From Vicia villosa (lineage: Eukaryota; Streptophyta; Magnoliopsida; Fabales; Fabaceae), in NCBI RefSeq assembly GCF_029867415.1, contig NW_026705295.1:1-64000 (forward strand): DNA of 64,000 bases, in the 5' to 3' direction. The notes below the pieces were generated by a model that saw only the letters and a list, made by a program, of their open reading frames with translations, searched no databases and was not told where the DNA came from. Shown piece after piece: positions 44,369 through 54,939 of the stretch (position 1 is its first letter; every line of letters begins with the position of its first letter). The translations under genes were made by a program, and so were the position numbers.

Positions 44369-45408
44369 GAGAACGAGTTTTTGAGACCTCAAATGGATTT
44401 CATGGATCTCCATATGTCTCAAAGTACCACCAGACAAATTTTCAAACTTCTATTCGCTCGGACGCACAGTCAACAGCATAAACAGTCAACAGACGACCAG
44501 TTTGACCAAAAAGTCAACAGACAGTAAAAAATGCAACTTTTTGTCAACATCCATATTTTGTCAAAAGATTCATCATTTGATCAATGGTTGATCATGAATC
44601 ATCAAGAAAAGTTCAGAAATCGACAAAATTCCAAGTTTCAAAATTAGGGTTCTCTCCTAAAAAGTCAATTCAACTTTGACCGGCCATAACTCTCTCCTCG
44701 TTCATCCGAAAAATTTCAACCAAAGCTCATCTTGAAGGAAATTCAATTATCTTTCAAATGAAATTAGTCCCATGGTCATTGGATTTACCATTTGGGAGAT
44801 ATGAGCCAAGACATTACAGGTCATTTTCAAAGTCAACAAAAAGCAGTTTTTTGTCAAAATCCATAACATCAAGATAACTTCTGCAAATGAAAAAAAGCTT
44901 CCAAAGTGGCTTGTAGAGGACATCTTAAGGATTCTAAAAAGTACAAGAACTCCTTCATATGATCAAAATTGAGGGAGTTATGCCTTGTTGAAGTTGGCCA
45001 TTTTTTGGGAAAATACATGAAACCAACATTGACCAAACTTGTTTTTTTTTCCAAAAGGGCCAAATCTTTTGTGATCCAAACATGTTTCTAAGATTGCTTA
45101 AGGCCATCCACGACCAATCTTAGGCCCATGACCTTTTTATTTCATTTTTTATTTAATTTTATTTCATTTAAAATTAAATTAAAAAAGAAATAATCAAAGA
45201 TATTATCCAAGGCTCTTGTTTCTAGTGTGAGTTGCCAAGATTGATTCAAAGATGGTGCAGAGAGTACAGAGTGACTTATTGGCAAGAGTGGTTGAAGAAA
45301 TTTGGAGCCATGGCCATTTTTTTCAAAGTTCCATCCATGAAAGTCAAAGTACTCAAGTATGCAAGACTGGGCTTGTTTGCTTGAGTTTATCTGCTTCAAA
45401 TCATTGCT

Positions 45409-45420
45409 TATATATACATA
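45409..45420 (+). promoter_or_regulatory. Probable main TATA box of Ogre O 5' LTR
   Basis: TATATATACATA between less AT-rich flanks; aligned in position with TATA boxes of A (3225-3234) and B (9570-9579). Confidence 0.5.
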
Positions 45421-47322
45421 AGCTTATCAGCATCAAAGGAATACCATTTTCACACTTGAAATTTTCAAAGAAACTCAAAATTCAAATTCTGAGTTTAAGC
45501 TCAATTCAAGTCCAAATAAATATCCAAACACGATCCTTAAACATCACTGAACCTATCCCGACCATAATCAAGCATTGAAACACCCTAAACTAAGCTATAT
45601 AGTTCACGGTTTGTTCAAACAAAAATTGACAAAAATCTAATTGTACATGCATATTTAACACGATGTAATTGTATATTTAAGTTTGGTTTGATGTTCTGAG
45701 CTCAAAAATAGGGCTACATGATTTAGGCAAAATTGCAGGGTTTAATTGGTACCATCGCACTCGTATGAACGAGACGAATTGATTTGTGGCCTCGCGCCAA
45801 ATTTATGTTGCGTTTTACCTTTATTCTTGAAGCACAGGTGTAATAGAGTGGAAGTTTTTACAGCTCTGTGTAAAAGAGCGTTGTAAAAAGCTTCTTGATG
45901 AAGAAGATGAAGACGTGGCTCCCTCCCATTGGCCGGAGGGACGCGCACGTTTTGGTTCCAAATCCTTGGATCCTGTGCTTTGCAGTCCACGCTCTTGCCA
46001 TGTGCCTCACTCCATTCACCATCAGATGCATCTGATCCTCCATCCAACACACGTGAGCACGCAGTCCACCATGCTTCCTCAGTGGAGCACCACACAGGAT
46101 CCTTTTATTTGATTTTTCTATATTTCTTTTAATTAATTTAATTTCTCTTTTAAATTGATTAAAAATAGTTTTAAAAATCAGAAAATTATTTTAATTTCAA
46201 TTTTAGGTTGATAAAATGTTTAATTAATTTTTTACATGAAAATGTTTTATTTTTCTTCACAATTAATTTATTTTGATTAATTAATTAGTAATTATGTAAA
46301 TATTTGCTATTAATTAATTTTCAGCCAATCAAAAGCTCAAAAAAATAATTTTCTCTTTTATATTTAGGTTTAGATCTTTATAATCTAATTTTTGGACATA
46401 ATAAAGCATATTTTTCTTATTAGGTTAATTATTTGTATAATTATTTGTTTAATTAACTTAATTAACTTAAAAACAATTTCAAAAATCACAAAAAAATTAA
46501 TTTTATTTTAAAATTAATTAACAAACAATTTGGACATATTTTAGACTTAATTTTTTAGGTTTAAATTTTATTTCAAATTGTTGACCTTTTAATTAGATTA
46601 ATTATGCCTTTAATTTTAATTAAAACACCATCCAAAAAATCCAAAAAAAAAACCTTTTCCCTTTATCTTATTGCAATTTAAATTCTTAGATAAGTGTATT
46701 AGGTTGCAAATTTCATGTAAATAGCGTAGTTTACATTTCTCGCACAATCGATGTAATAGCGTAGATTTACTTTCCGCACTTTACATTCCGCCTTTTAATT
46801 CCTGTACATATAAAACTGCGTGTATAACAAGAATAAAACTGAAGCGCTAGATCACTAATCTCAAAGATAATATATCTGAAAACAAAACACAATCACACTT
46901 GCACCTCTTAGGGTAATCCCTCTAATACTCTTTTCAAATTACCTGATTACAAATTCAAATTCCTGTTTGTATCCAGTTAGGGAAAATTTTATAAAAGAAA
47001 TGGGAAAGGACCTTACAAATTTAGGGTAGACCTCCTAATTGCTTGCTCAAACAAAAAAAAACAACAAATGTTTCACACATCACTGTTTTTCCAAAACAAA
47101 CTTTCAAAAGACTATACTTTGTATATATCCAAACAAGGATTATTACGAAGTTAAAAAATCTTTTTTTCAAACCATCAAAACATCTTTCAAAAGATAAACA
47201 CTTTGTATACATCCGCACAAGGATCATTACAAAGTTAATTCTTTACAAAAGGTTTTAAAACTACATACAAGCATTTCAAGCAAATCAAACAATTCAAACA
47301 AGTGAGCTAAGCAATTAAGAGC

Positions 47323-47370
47323 CCATGGATAACCATGGATACAAAGGGTGCTAACACCTTCCCTTTGTAT
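47323..47370 (+). other. Conserved U5 CCATGG pair and stem-loop (copy O)
   Basis: CCATGG at 47323-47328 and 47333-47338; stem ATACAAAGGG (47339-47348) with CCCTTTGTAT (47361-47370) around a 12-nt loop. Identical stem to copy A. Confidence 0.7.
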
Positions 47371-47457
47371 AACCTACCCCCCGAACCCAAAATCTCTTTA
47401 AGGTCTTTTTCTGTTTCTTTTATAAAACTTTCCTTAATTGGATAAAATAAAAGTCGG

Positions 47458-47467
47458 TGGCGACTCT
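47458..47467 (+). other. Partial PBS copy in U5 (copy O)
   Basis: TGGCGACTCT, repeated as the first 10 nt of the PBS 78 nt downstream; conserved in A and B. Confidence 0.7.
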
Positions 47468-47535
47468 CTGCTTTTTGCAATTCAAAAAAATAAAAAGAAG
47501 AGTCAGTTCACGTCCAAAAACCGAGGTGACAGAAC

Positions 47536-47553
47536 TGGCGACTCTGCTGGGGA
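47536..47553 (+). other. PBS of Ogre O (tRNA-Arg)
   Basis: TGGCGACTCTGCTGGGGA, 4 nt after the LTR end, an 18-nt match to a tRNA-Arg 3' end complement including CCA. Confidence 0.94.
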
Positions 47554-48225
47554 TTTCAAAATAAAATGTTTTTAAGAGGGGTTACCTTAGAGTTTAGATC
47601 ACTTCGATGTTTTCAATTGTTTGTTTTGTTTGCTCTATTTTTCAAAGGTTTGTTTGGGAATTGGATTTACTTGTGTGAAAGATTCTAGCCCGAATCTCGA
47701 GATCCCTTAAGTATGTGGCAATAGACCAAGGAAACTGTACGGCATGTACCGATATGGTTGATCTGGTAGTCACCGTTAGTGCGACACTTTGGTCTGTACT
47801 GATATCCCTTGAATACGATCAAGGAGTATGTTAGGCATCCGAAATGTCATCAAGCACTAATTTGCCTTAGAACCTTTAGTTGAACTTGACTTGTGACCTA
47901 TTAAGTGACTGGCTTTGAAATTGATTGAAGTTGGTTATCCTCGAGGAATGTTTTGATCGGCCGTCCGAGTGTCGTATTGAGATGTTGTCTCCAAGGATCA
48001 TAGAACCCGAATACCATTCTAAGACAGGTTTAAACCAACTAAACTTCAGTGGGGAGGGTATCACCTATGAACCTCGTGCAAGCCTTTAAGCCTAAGGCTA
48101 TTGTGTGATTTGTTTGTGTTTTCCACATGTTTGACATCATAACATCATAAACATCATAAACATATCATTTTTCACTAATCATTTCAAGGACCGAAGAGTT
48201 TACTTTTGTTCTGTTGTTGTAGGTA
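47554..48225 (+). other. Leader between PBS and ORF1 (copy O)
   Basis: Non-coding, 672 nt, collinear with 222-876 of copy A. It ends with TTGTTGTAGGTAATGG, which contains a possible splice acceptor (TTGTTGTAG) 4 nt before the ORF1 start. No conserved ORF. Confidence 0.6.
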
Positions 48226-49569
48226 ATGGCTCCCGCTACCAGAAATTACATCCGGATCAACATCTCAACAGTACCATCTGAACTTAAGGAATTAATATCA
48301 GAATTTCCCAGAAATGCTCAATTCACCAAGAAGCATGGTCACCTACTCCATTTGGTTACCTCAAAATTTGAAGAAGACATGATACGGGTCCTGTTCCAAT
48401 TCTTTGATCCCGAACATCATTGTTTTACATTTCTCGATTACCAGCTAGTACCCACCTTGGAGGAATTCTCTGAACTGACTGGGTTACCTATTCAAGATCA
48501 ATTACCTTTCACTGGTTTAGAAAAAATTCCGAAGCCTGAAATCATTGCTGCTACCTTACATATACGGAAGTCAAAAATCGAGTCTAATTGGGAAACAAAG
48601 AGTGGAGTCGAGGGTTTGCTTGCTAAATTCTTAATGGAAAAGCCTCGATCATTACTGAAGGATACGAATTACCAAGCTTTTGAAGAAGTTGTGGCTCTTT
48701 TGATATATGGGTTGGTGTTATTCCCTAATCCTGACCAATTCATAGGCGTGCACGCTATCAACATTTTCTTAACCCGCAATCCGGTACCTACTTTGCTGGG
48801 AGACATTCTACATTCTCTATACACTCGTACCATGAAAAAGCGAGGGACTCTTATGTGTTGTGTACCACTACTGGCTAGATGGTTTACATCACACCTTCCC
48901 CGATCGGTGTTGAAAAATGAGCAAAGGATGCAATGGTCTCACAGAATTATGTCCTTATCTCATTCAGATATCCGGTGGAACAACTTCTTTCAAGAAGACA
49001 TCACTCTTATTGACCATTGTGGGGAGTACCCTAATGTGCCGCTCCTTTGCATTAGGGGAGGCATCACCTACAATCCCTCTTTAGCTTTGCGCCAATTTGG
49101 ATATGCACGAAGAAATGGTCCTCACGACATGATCATCCACGGCATTGTGTTCAACTACGAAGATGATTCCCAAGGATATCGACAAAGGTTTATACATGCT
49201 TGGGGCAGTGTCTACAAAGTAGAAAGCAAGTCTTTAGGACAATGGAATTCTATTCCCATGGAGCCTTACCTCAAATGGGTGCGTGCTCGTGCTCAGAAGT
49301 TCATCATGCCATATCCCGCTATCCTACCTGTGACCATTGAGCCAGAAGTCGAAGGGGAGGAACCTCGAGTTATTCTACATCCAGACATGCCGACTGACCT
49401 GGAAGAGCTGCAGAAATCTTGGGTTCAACTAAAAGAAGAAAGGGACACCTTCAAAGCACGTTGTCAGGACTATGAGAGGAAAGTGTTGGAGCTCACCAAA
49501 CAACTCCATGAAGAACAACAGATCAACACGTTCCTGGGTGCAAAGAGAAAGCGTCCATGGGAGGCTTGA
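48226..49569 (+). CDS. Ogre ORF1 protein (447 aa, intact)
   Basis: The only full-length intact large frame here. Start MAPATRN at 48226, TGA at 49567-49569. Residues about 60-95 (HCFTFLDYQLVPTLEEFSEL, then TGLPI) resemble the N-terminal signature of plant mobile domain-like/DUF7745-type proteins, found in plant transposons and host genes. The middle has LIYGLVLFPNPDQF and CVPLLARWFTSHLP. The C-terminal 60 residues form a likely coiled coil (LEELQKSWVQLKEERDTF) and end with a basic KRKR. ORF1 precedes gag in all Ogre elements and its role is unknown; nuclear or RNA-related work is only a guess. Copy A has the same N-terminus with a stop at codon 10. Confidence 0.88.
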   Translation: MAPATRNYIRINISTVPSELKELISEFPRNAQFTKKHGHLLHLVTSKFEEDMIRVLFQFFDPEHHCFTFLDYQLVPTLEEFSELTGLPIQDQLPFTGLEKIPKPEIIAATLHIRKSKIESNWETKSGVEGLLAKFLMEKPRSLLKDTNYQAFEEVVALLIYGLVLFPNPDQFIGVHAINIFLTRNPVPTLLGDILHSLYTRTMKKRGTLMCCVPLLARWFTSHLPRSVLKNEQRMQWSHRIMSLSHSDIRWNNFFQEDITLIDHCGEYPNVPLLCIRGGITYNPSLALRQFGYARRNGPHDMIIHGIVFNYEDDSQGYRQRFIHAWGSVYKVESKSLGQWNSIPMEPYLKWVRARAQKFIMPYPAILPVTIEPEVEGEEPRVILHPDMPTDLEELQKSWVQLKEERDTFKARCQDYERKVLELTKQLHEEQQINTFLGAKRKRPWEA

Positions 49570-49824
49570 AGAATCTTTTATTTTCTTTTATTTGCTTTAT
49601 CTTGTAAGCCCGAAAGAGGCAAGAAAAGAAAAAAAGAAAAAAAAAAGGAGAAAAGAAAAGAAATAAAATGTTTGACTAATAAACGTTTGTTTCTCTTTTG
49701 TTTAAACGAATCTAAATTCTAAGATCCTTGAAAACATTGCATATGCATCTCATTCATAAACATTGCATAACAGGTTCACATAACAGGTTTCTCATCTTCT
49801 CGCTGTTTATTTCAGTTAGAAGGG
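49570..49824 (+). other. Spacer between ORF1 and gag (copy O)
   Basis: 255 nt with an A-rich purine run (49620-49670). It ends TTTATTTCAG 10 nt before the gag ATG, a possible splice acceptor that could serve gag expression. No coding constraint visible. Confidence 0.5.
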
Positions 49825-52357
49825 ATGGATTCTGAAGCAAGCATCAAGAATCTCGAGGCACAGAGCGCCCAAGTTCAGTTAGCAATTCTGGAGCTAGCAA
49901 AGGGGCAAGAGGAACTGAAAACCCTGATGGCCAAGAAGAAAAAGAAGCCTAAGGGATCTGTAGGTTTGAGCCACCTCGTGAGGAAAGTCAGAGTCCCAGC
50001 CAGGAGGTCCAAAGAGGCGCCAATCCCTGAAGTAGTCGGTGAAGGTGATCAAGAAGACAATCACAGCAACCAGGGTTCTGCCAAACCCTCACTCTGCTAA
50101 CGAAGAAGATTATCATTCCGAAGACGAACAGGGTGATAGCAAATACCAGCAGTTGGAAGAACGCATGAAAGCTATGGAAATATATAAAATACCTGGTTTA
50201 GACTTCAACGATCTTGGACTCGTCTCAGGGGTTGTTATACCTCCAAAGTTCAAAGTTACTATCTTTGCAAAATATGATGGAGTCTCTTGCCCAAAGCTGC
50301 ATCTAAGGTCCTATGTGAGAAAGATACAACCTCATACGGCGGATAAAAAATTGTGGATTCATTTCTTCATGGAAAGTCTGTCGGGTACACAACTCGAGTG
50401 GTACTACCAACTGGAAAGTGCAAAAGTTCACACCTGGGAAGATTTGGCTGCTGCTTTCTACAAACAGTATCAATACAACGCTGATCTTGCACCAACCCGT
50501 ACTCAACTACGAGGCATGACCATGGCACCGAAAGAAAGCTTCAAAGAGTATGCACAAAAATGGAGAGATTTAGCTGGAAGGGTTCAACCTCCCTTATCAG
50601 ATCGCGAGCTGGTCGACATGTTCATGGGCACTTTAACTGGCCCTTTTTACAGTCATTTGCTGGGAAGCTCGTCGTCAGGTTTCACTGACCTGATATTAAC
50701 TGGAGAGCGTGTCGAAAGCGGCATTCAAAGCGGAAAAATTCAAGTAGGCTCCTCCTCTGGTACTACAAAGAGGCCCATCAGCGGGAGAAATGAAGTCAAT
50801 ACAGTGCACAGTCAGAAGGGTCGCAATAAAAGTGAGCATCACCAATCTGTAGGGGCTATTCTGATCTCTACGTCTGCACCTCAACAAGATCAACCGCCGA
50901 AGTATACGCGTCGGCCAGACGCACCAAGAAGGAACTTCACCAAAATCAACATGCCAATCTCTCAGGCATTACAACACTTGTTAAAAGCAAATCTGATTAC
51001 ATTGAGGGATCCTCCGAAGAATGTCAACACTTCCTCTCCTAGTTATCGCCCCGACGCAACATGTGCATACCATTCCAATTTTCCTGGACATGATGCAGAT
51101 CACTGTTGGGCCTTGAAAAATAAGATCCAAGACATGATAGATGCTGGGGAAATTGAATTCAATCCTCCAGAGACTCCAAATGTCATTACTGCTCCTATGC
51201 CCAAGCATGACAAGGCCATCAATGCTGTAGATGATGCTTCTCATGTTGCTGATGTGATGAATTTAACTACTTCCCTCTTAGTTATCAAAGCAAAGTTGCT
51301 ACAATCCGGTTTATTTCCGGGTTGTAATGAGAATTGTTACCATTGTGCTTCTCAGTCCAACGGCTGTGCGAAATTGAAGGAAGGCATTCAGCGCCTGATG
51401 AACAATCATGCAATAATGTTTGAAAGAATTCCCCATGTGAAGAACTATTGCCAGGATTTGTCTGTTATTTCCATAACCCCTGTGAAAATTCCAGGAAATA
51501 AACCCGTCAAAATTACTGCTGCACCCAGAGTAGCATCTGTAATCATCACCAATCCGGCTCCATTTCCATATTCCTCAGACAAAGTTGTGCCGTGGGGTTA
51601 TGGCGCGAATGTTTATGTCCATGGAGTTAAACAAGACACCTCGACTGATGAGGCCGTGAATGTTACTAATCCAGTTGTTGATAATATTGTGGGGACTAGT
51701 AAGATTACAAGAAGTGGAAAGGTCTTTTCGCCGGAAATTTCTCCAAATGTTACTACTACTCCAGTCCAGGTCCCAGTTCCTAATCAAGCTGTCAATGCTC
51801 GAGGCAAAGAGCCATTAATTGAACCAGTTCAAGTACCTGTTGAAGTCACTGTTGAAGATCCTTCAAAGCAAGAAATGGAGGAGATTTTGAAAATCATCTG
51901 CAAAAGTGATTACAATATTGTTGAACAACTGGGGCATACTGCTTCAAAGATTTCAATGCTATCTCTGTTGAGGTATTCAGAAGCTCATGCCAAGGCCCTG
52001 ATGAAATTCTTGAAAATTGCACATGTACCACAAGAGATCTCAGTCGACCAATTTGAAAATTGTGTTGCCAGTCTAACAGTGGATAACGGTCTCGGTTTCT
52101 CTGATGCTGATTTAACCCCTGCTGGGAAAAATCACAATAAAGCCCTGCACATCTCTATTGAATGTAAAGGCACCACTTTGTCTCATGTGCTGGTAGACAA
52201 TGGTTCCTCGTTAAATGTGTTACCAAAAGTAGTACTGGAGAAACTTGATTTCGAAGGAGTTGTGTTACAACCAAGCGATGTTGTGGTAAGAGCCTTCGAC
52301 GGGTCAACAAGAACAGTATACGGAGAAGTTAAGCTCCCAATCAGAGTGGGATCTTAG
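49825..52357 (+). pseudogene. Ogre gag-protease (copy O)
   Basis: ATG at 49825 (MDSEASIKNLEAQ, coiled-coil start with a KKKKKPKG basic run). A frameshift at about 50075-50090 moves the rest into the frame that runs to 52357. The capsid/gag domain spans about 50170-50720 (YDGVSCPKLHLRSYVRK, WEDLAAAFYKQYQYN, FMGTLTGPFYSHL). A Cys-His motif CAYHSNFPGHDADHC (51061-51105) replaces the usual CCHC. The protease active site is LVDNGSSLNVLP at about 52190-52225, with Asn in place of Thr/Ser after the Asp, normal for this lineage. TAG at 52355-52357 stops the frame within the protease domain. Confidence 0.88.
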
Positions 52358-53631
52358 ATTTTTTATTCTACCTTTTACGTGATGGACATTCATCCAGCGT
52401 ACTCCTGATTACTAGGACGCCTTTGGATACATGGGGCAAGCGCTGTAACTTCTACCCTGCATCAGAAGTTAAAATATCCAATAAAAGGCAAGGTCGTCAC
52501 GGTTTATGGTGAAGAAGAATATGTGGTTAGCCACCTAAGTAACTCCAAGTATGTTGAGATAGATGGTGAATTCATCGAGACCCCCTGCCAAGCTTTTGAG
52601 GTGGTCCCTCCGGTTGTCTCTACTGCCAAACACATCTTTGCTGCTCCTGCTACAAGAATAACTCCAACAATGGGTTCTCTCAAAGATGCTAAGGCTGTGC
52701 TCGAAGAAGGTGGCTGCACAGTGTGGGGACAAATCCCTGATGTGCCTTACAAGTTCGATAAGCTAGGTATGGGCTATGCTAATGGAACTCAGAAGAATAA
52801 TCAACATCCTCGTTCTAAAGGATTAATGTCCTATTTCATCAGCCAAGGAGTAAATGCTATCGAAGACGACAAATTGATCTCAAACCTTATTACTAAGCAA
52901 CATTCAAAAGAAGTTCCACCCGTTCCCAAAGAAGTTTGGGATACTTTGGGAGAACCGAGCGGAAAGTACGACTTTCTAGTGAAGTACACTGTTCCTCAGA
53001 GTTCTCCGATTGCCATTGAAGACATTGTTCCAATTGGATGGGATGATCAGTTCGAAGATGACAAAAGTATCACAGGTTCCGTTGCTAAGCAATGCCAAAG
53101 TCCACCTAATCCACCTATTCCAAAAGAAGTCTGGGATACGCTGGGAGAGCCAAGTGGCAAGTATGACTTTATGGTGAAGTATTCCTCTTCCTTGAGCTCA
53201 AAAACCGCCATTAAAGACATTGTCCCAACTGGATGGGATGAACATTCCGAAGACAATAAGATAATCACAAGCCCCGTCACTCTTGAAGAAGTCTGGAATA
53301 CACTGGGGGAACCAAACGACAAGTATGATTTTCTGGTGAAGTACACTGCTCCCCAGAGCGCGCAAATTTCTATCAAGGACATTATCCCAACTGGATGGGA
53401 CGATCTTATCGAGTATCTCGCTCAACCAACTGAGGTACCTCAGCCTGGGCTCTCATCTCCAACAAAGCATCTTGCTCATCCTGAAGAATCAATAGCTTGT
53501 CTCGTCACCAAAGAAGTCAATGCTGTGGAAGACGAAGAAGACAACTGCAACTGGGGCAACTGGATATTCCCCACTCACAACAATGGATTGAACAACTAGG
53601 AAGCCGAAGATGTTATCTCCTTTGATCAGGA
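52358..53631 (+). pseudogene. Protease C-terminus and repeat-bearing linker (copy O)
   Basis: Same frame as gag-protease. It begins with STFYVMDIHPAYS, stopped by TGA at 52406-52408, then LLGRLWIHGA, the usual protease end. From 52523 it is open to TAG at 53597-53599. Three tandem protein repeats (from 52931, 53126 and 53288) share EVWDTLGEPSGKYDFLVKY and an IVPTGWD end. After the TAG the frame continues to a GT donor at 53632. Stops at 52355, 52406 and 53597 suggest decay, as the frame is otherwise coding throughout. Confidence 0.8.
52931..53405 (+). repeat. Triple protein-coding repeat in Ogre O linker
   Basis: Units start at 52931, 53126 and 53288 (65 and 54 codons apart). Each has EVW(D/N)TLGEP followed by KYDF and VKY, then DI(V/I)P and GWD. 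The DNA copies have diverged more than the protein, so the array is not a recent slip. Confidence 0.85.
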
Positions 53632-53903
53632 GTAAATGCAATTTCCTATTTTCGTTGTTTATATGTTCAAAAAATAAAAATGGTTCCTGTACTATCGAAC
53701 CATGAACTTTAAAGCCAGGTGCCTTGCCCGGGGCACACTGGTCCTTTTGATAAGGGTTTGTCATATCATGATCATATGTTCATTCAATAAAATCATGGGA
53801 CGTTTGCATATTCAAATTTTGCGATCCTTTTTGTTTCTTTTTTTTACTTTATTCGTTTTCAAATAGCTATGTGTTCTTACACACACCCACATAATAAATG
53901 CAG
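53632..53903 (+). other. Ogre polyprotein intron (272 nt, predicted)
   Basis: Donor GA/GTAAATG at 53632 and acceptor AATGCAG/ATTC at 53903. Removal joins the protease-linker frame (two bases of a codon at 53630-53631) in phase with the RT frame beginning at 53904. Ogre elements are known to have an intron between protease and RT. The interval is T-rich near its 3' end (53825-53870) and has no constrained frame. Confidence 0.75.
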
Positions 53904-54369
53904 ATTCACATTCACTCTGGATCCTGTTGATAACGATTCTGCTATTACCAGTCATGACTTTGAAAATCCGATCTACCAAATTGAGGACGAAAGTGAGGAA
54001 GATTGTGACGTACCTAGGGAACTTGCAAGGCTGTTAGAACAAGAAGAAAGGACTATACAGCCACATGAAGAGCCAATTGAGGTTATCAACCTGGGCAGTG
54101 ACGAAGAGAAGAAAGAAGTCAAGATAGGGGCTGATTTAGAAGACAGTGTCAAGCAAGGACTGATTCAAATGTTACAAGACTACGTCGAGATATTTGCTTG
54201 GTCTTATGAAGATATGCCTGGTCTCGACACTGATATTGTGGTCCTTCGCCTGCCGATCAAAGAAGGTAGCACTCCAGTCAAGTAGAAGCTTCAGAGAAGT
54301 AGGCCCGACATGTCCAAGAAGATCAAAGACGAGGTTGAGAAGTAATTCAATGCCGGTTTTCTAAAAGTT
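53904..54369 (+). pseudogene. N-terminal pol linker before RT (copy O)
   Basis: The frame starts with FTFTLDPVDND after the predicted splice. It is acidic (IEDESEEDCDVPRELARLLE, LGSDEEKKEV) and contains YVEIFAWSYEDMPGLD, which normally precedes the Tat-lineage RT. TAG at 54283-54285 and TAA at 54343-54345 interrupt it. Confidence 0.8.
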
Positions 54370-54939
54370 GTGAGTTATCCTCCATGGATAGCTAACATCG
54401 TGCCTGTACCTAAAAAAGACGGGAAAGTCAGAATGTGTGTAGACTACAGAGATCTAAATCGGGCAAGCCCCAAGGATGATTTCCATTTACCTCACATAGA
54501 TGTACTGGTTGACAATATTGCACAATGCAAGGTATTTTCCTTTATGGACGGATTCTCCGGTTACAATCAGATCAAGATGGCGCCAGAAGACATGGAAAAG
54601 ACAACCTTCACAACACCATGGGGAACCTTTTGTTACAAGGTGATGCCCTTTGGTTTAAAGAATGCAGGAGCAACATATCAGCGTGAAATGGTAGCTCTGT
54701 TCCATGATATGATTCATCAGGAAATAGAAGTCTATGTGGATGATATGATTGCAAAGTCCAACACCGAAGAAGAACATCTGGGTCATCTGCACAAGCTGTT
54801 TGACAGACTCAAGAAGTACAGGTTGCGACTGAATCCGAACAAGTGTACCTTTGGGGTGAGATCTGGTAAACTGTTAGGTTTCATTGTCAGCAGTAAGGGT
54901 ATTGAAGTTGATCCTTCCAAGGTCAAAGCCATTCAATAA
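54370..54939 (+). pseudogene. Ogre reverse transcriptase (copy O)
   Basis: RT palm and fingers: VPKKDGKVRMCVDYRDLN, FSFMDGFSGYNQI, TPWGTFCYKVMPFGLKNAG and the catalytic YVDDMIAKS near 54735-54760, then LNPNKCTFGVRSGKLLGF. All three catalytic Asp positions are present. TAA at 54937-54939 ends the segment right before the thumb, which continues in the same frame. Confidence 0.9.

Larger units (their letters stand above)
42974..47531 (+). repeat. 5' LTR of Ogre copy O (4558 bp)
   Basis: Starts TGTTATACCCC and ends GGTGACA. Content in order: weak TATA (43507-43515), small membrane-protein ORF (43618-43785), 60-nt intron candidate (44309-44368), conserved block with TCAACTTTGACC words (44520-44860), main TATA (about 45411), AT-rich block (46120-46680), two copies of a TTTGTATA-ATCC-ACAAGGATTATTAC-like unit (47109-47237), U5 stem-loop (47323-47370) and partial PBS (47458-47467). 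The antisense frame at 45742-46095 is not conserved in copy A. Confidence 0.95.

Noticed and set aside
44390..44530. Possible second LTR protein beginning MDFMDLHMSQS (also 61066 and 4245 minus)
   Set aside because: Similar text in A and O, but frames diverge or stop at different points and copy B has stops; conservation looks like general DNA similarity.
45742..46095. 117-codon minus-strand frame in the Ogre O LTR
   Set aside because: Repeated in the 3' LTR only because the DNA is duplicated, truncated there (62567-62794), and not conserved in copy A.
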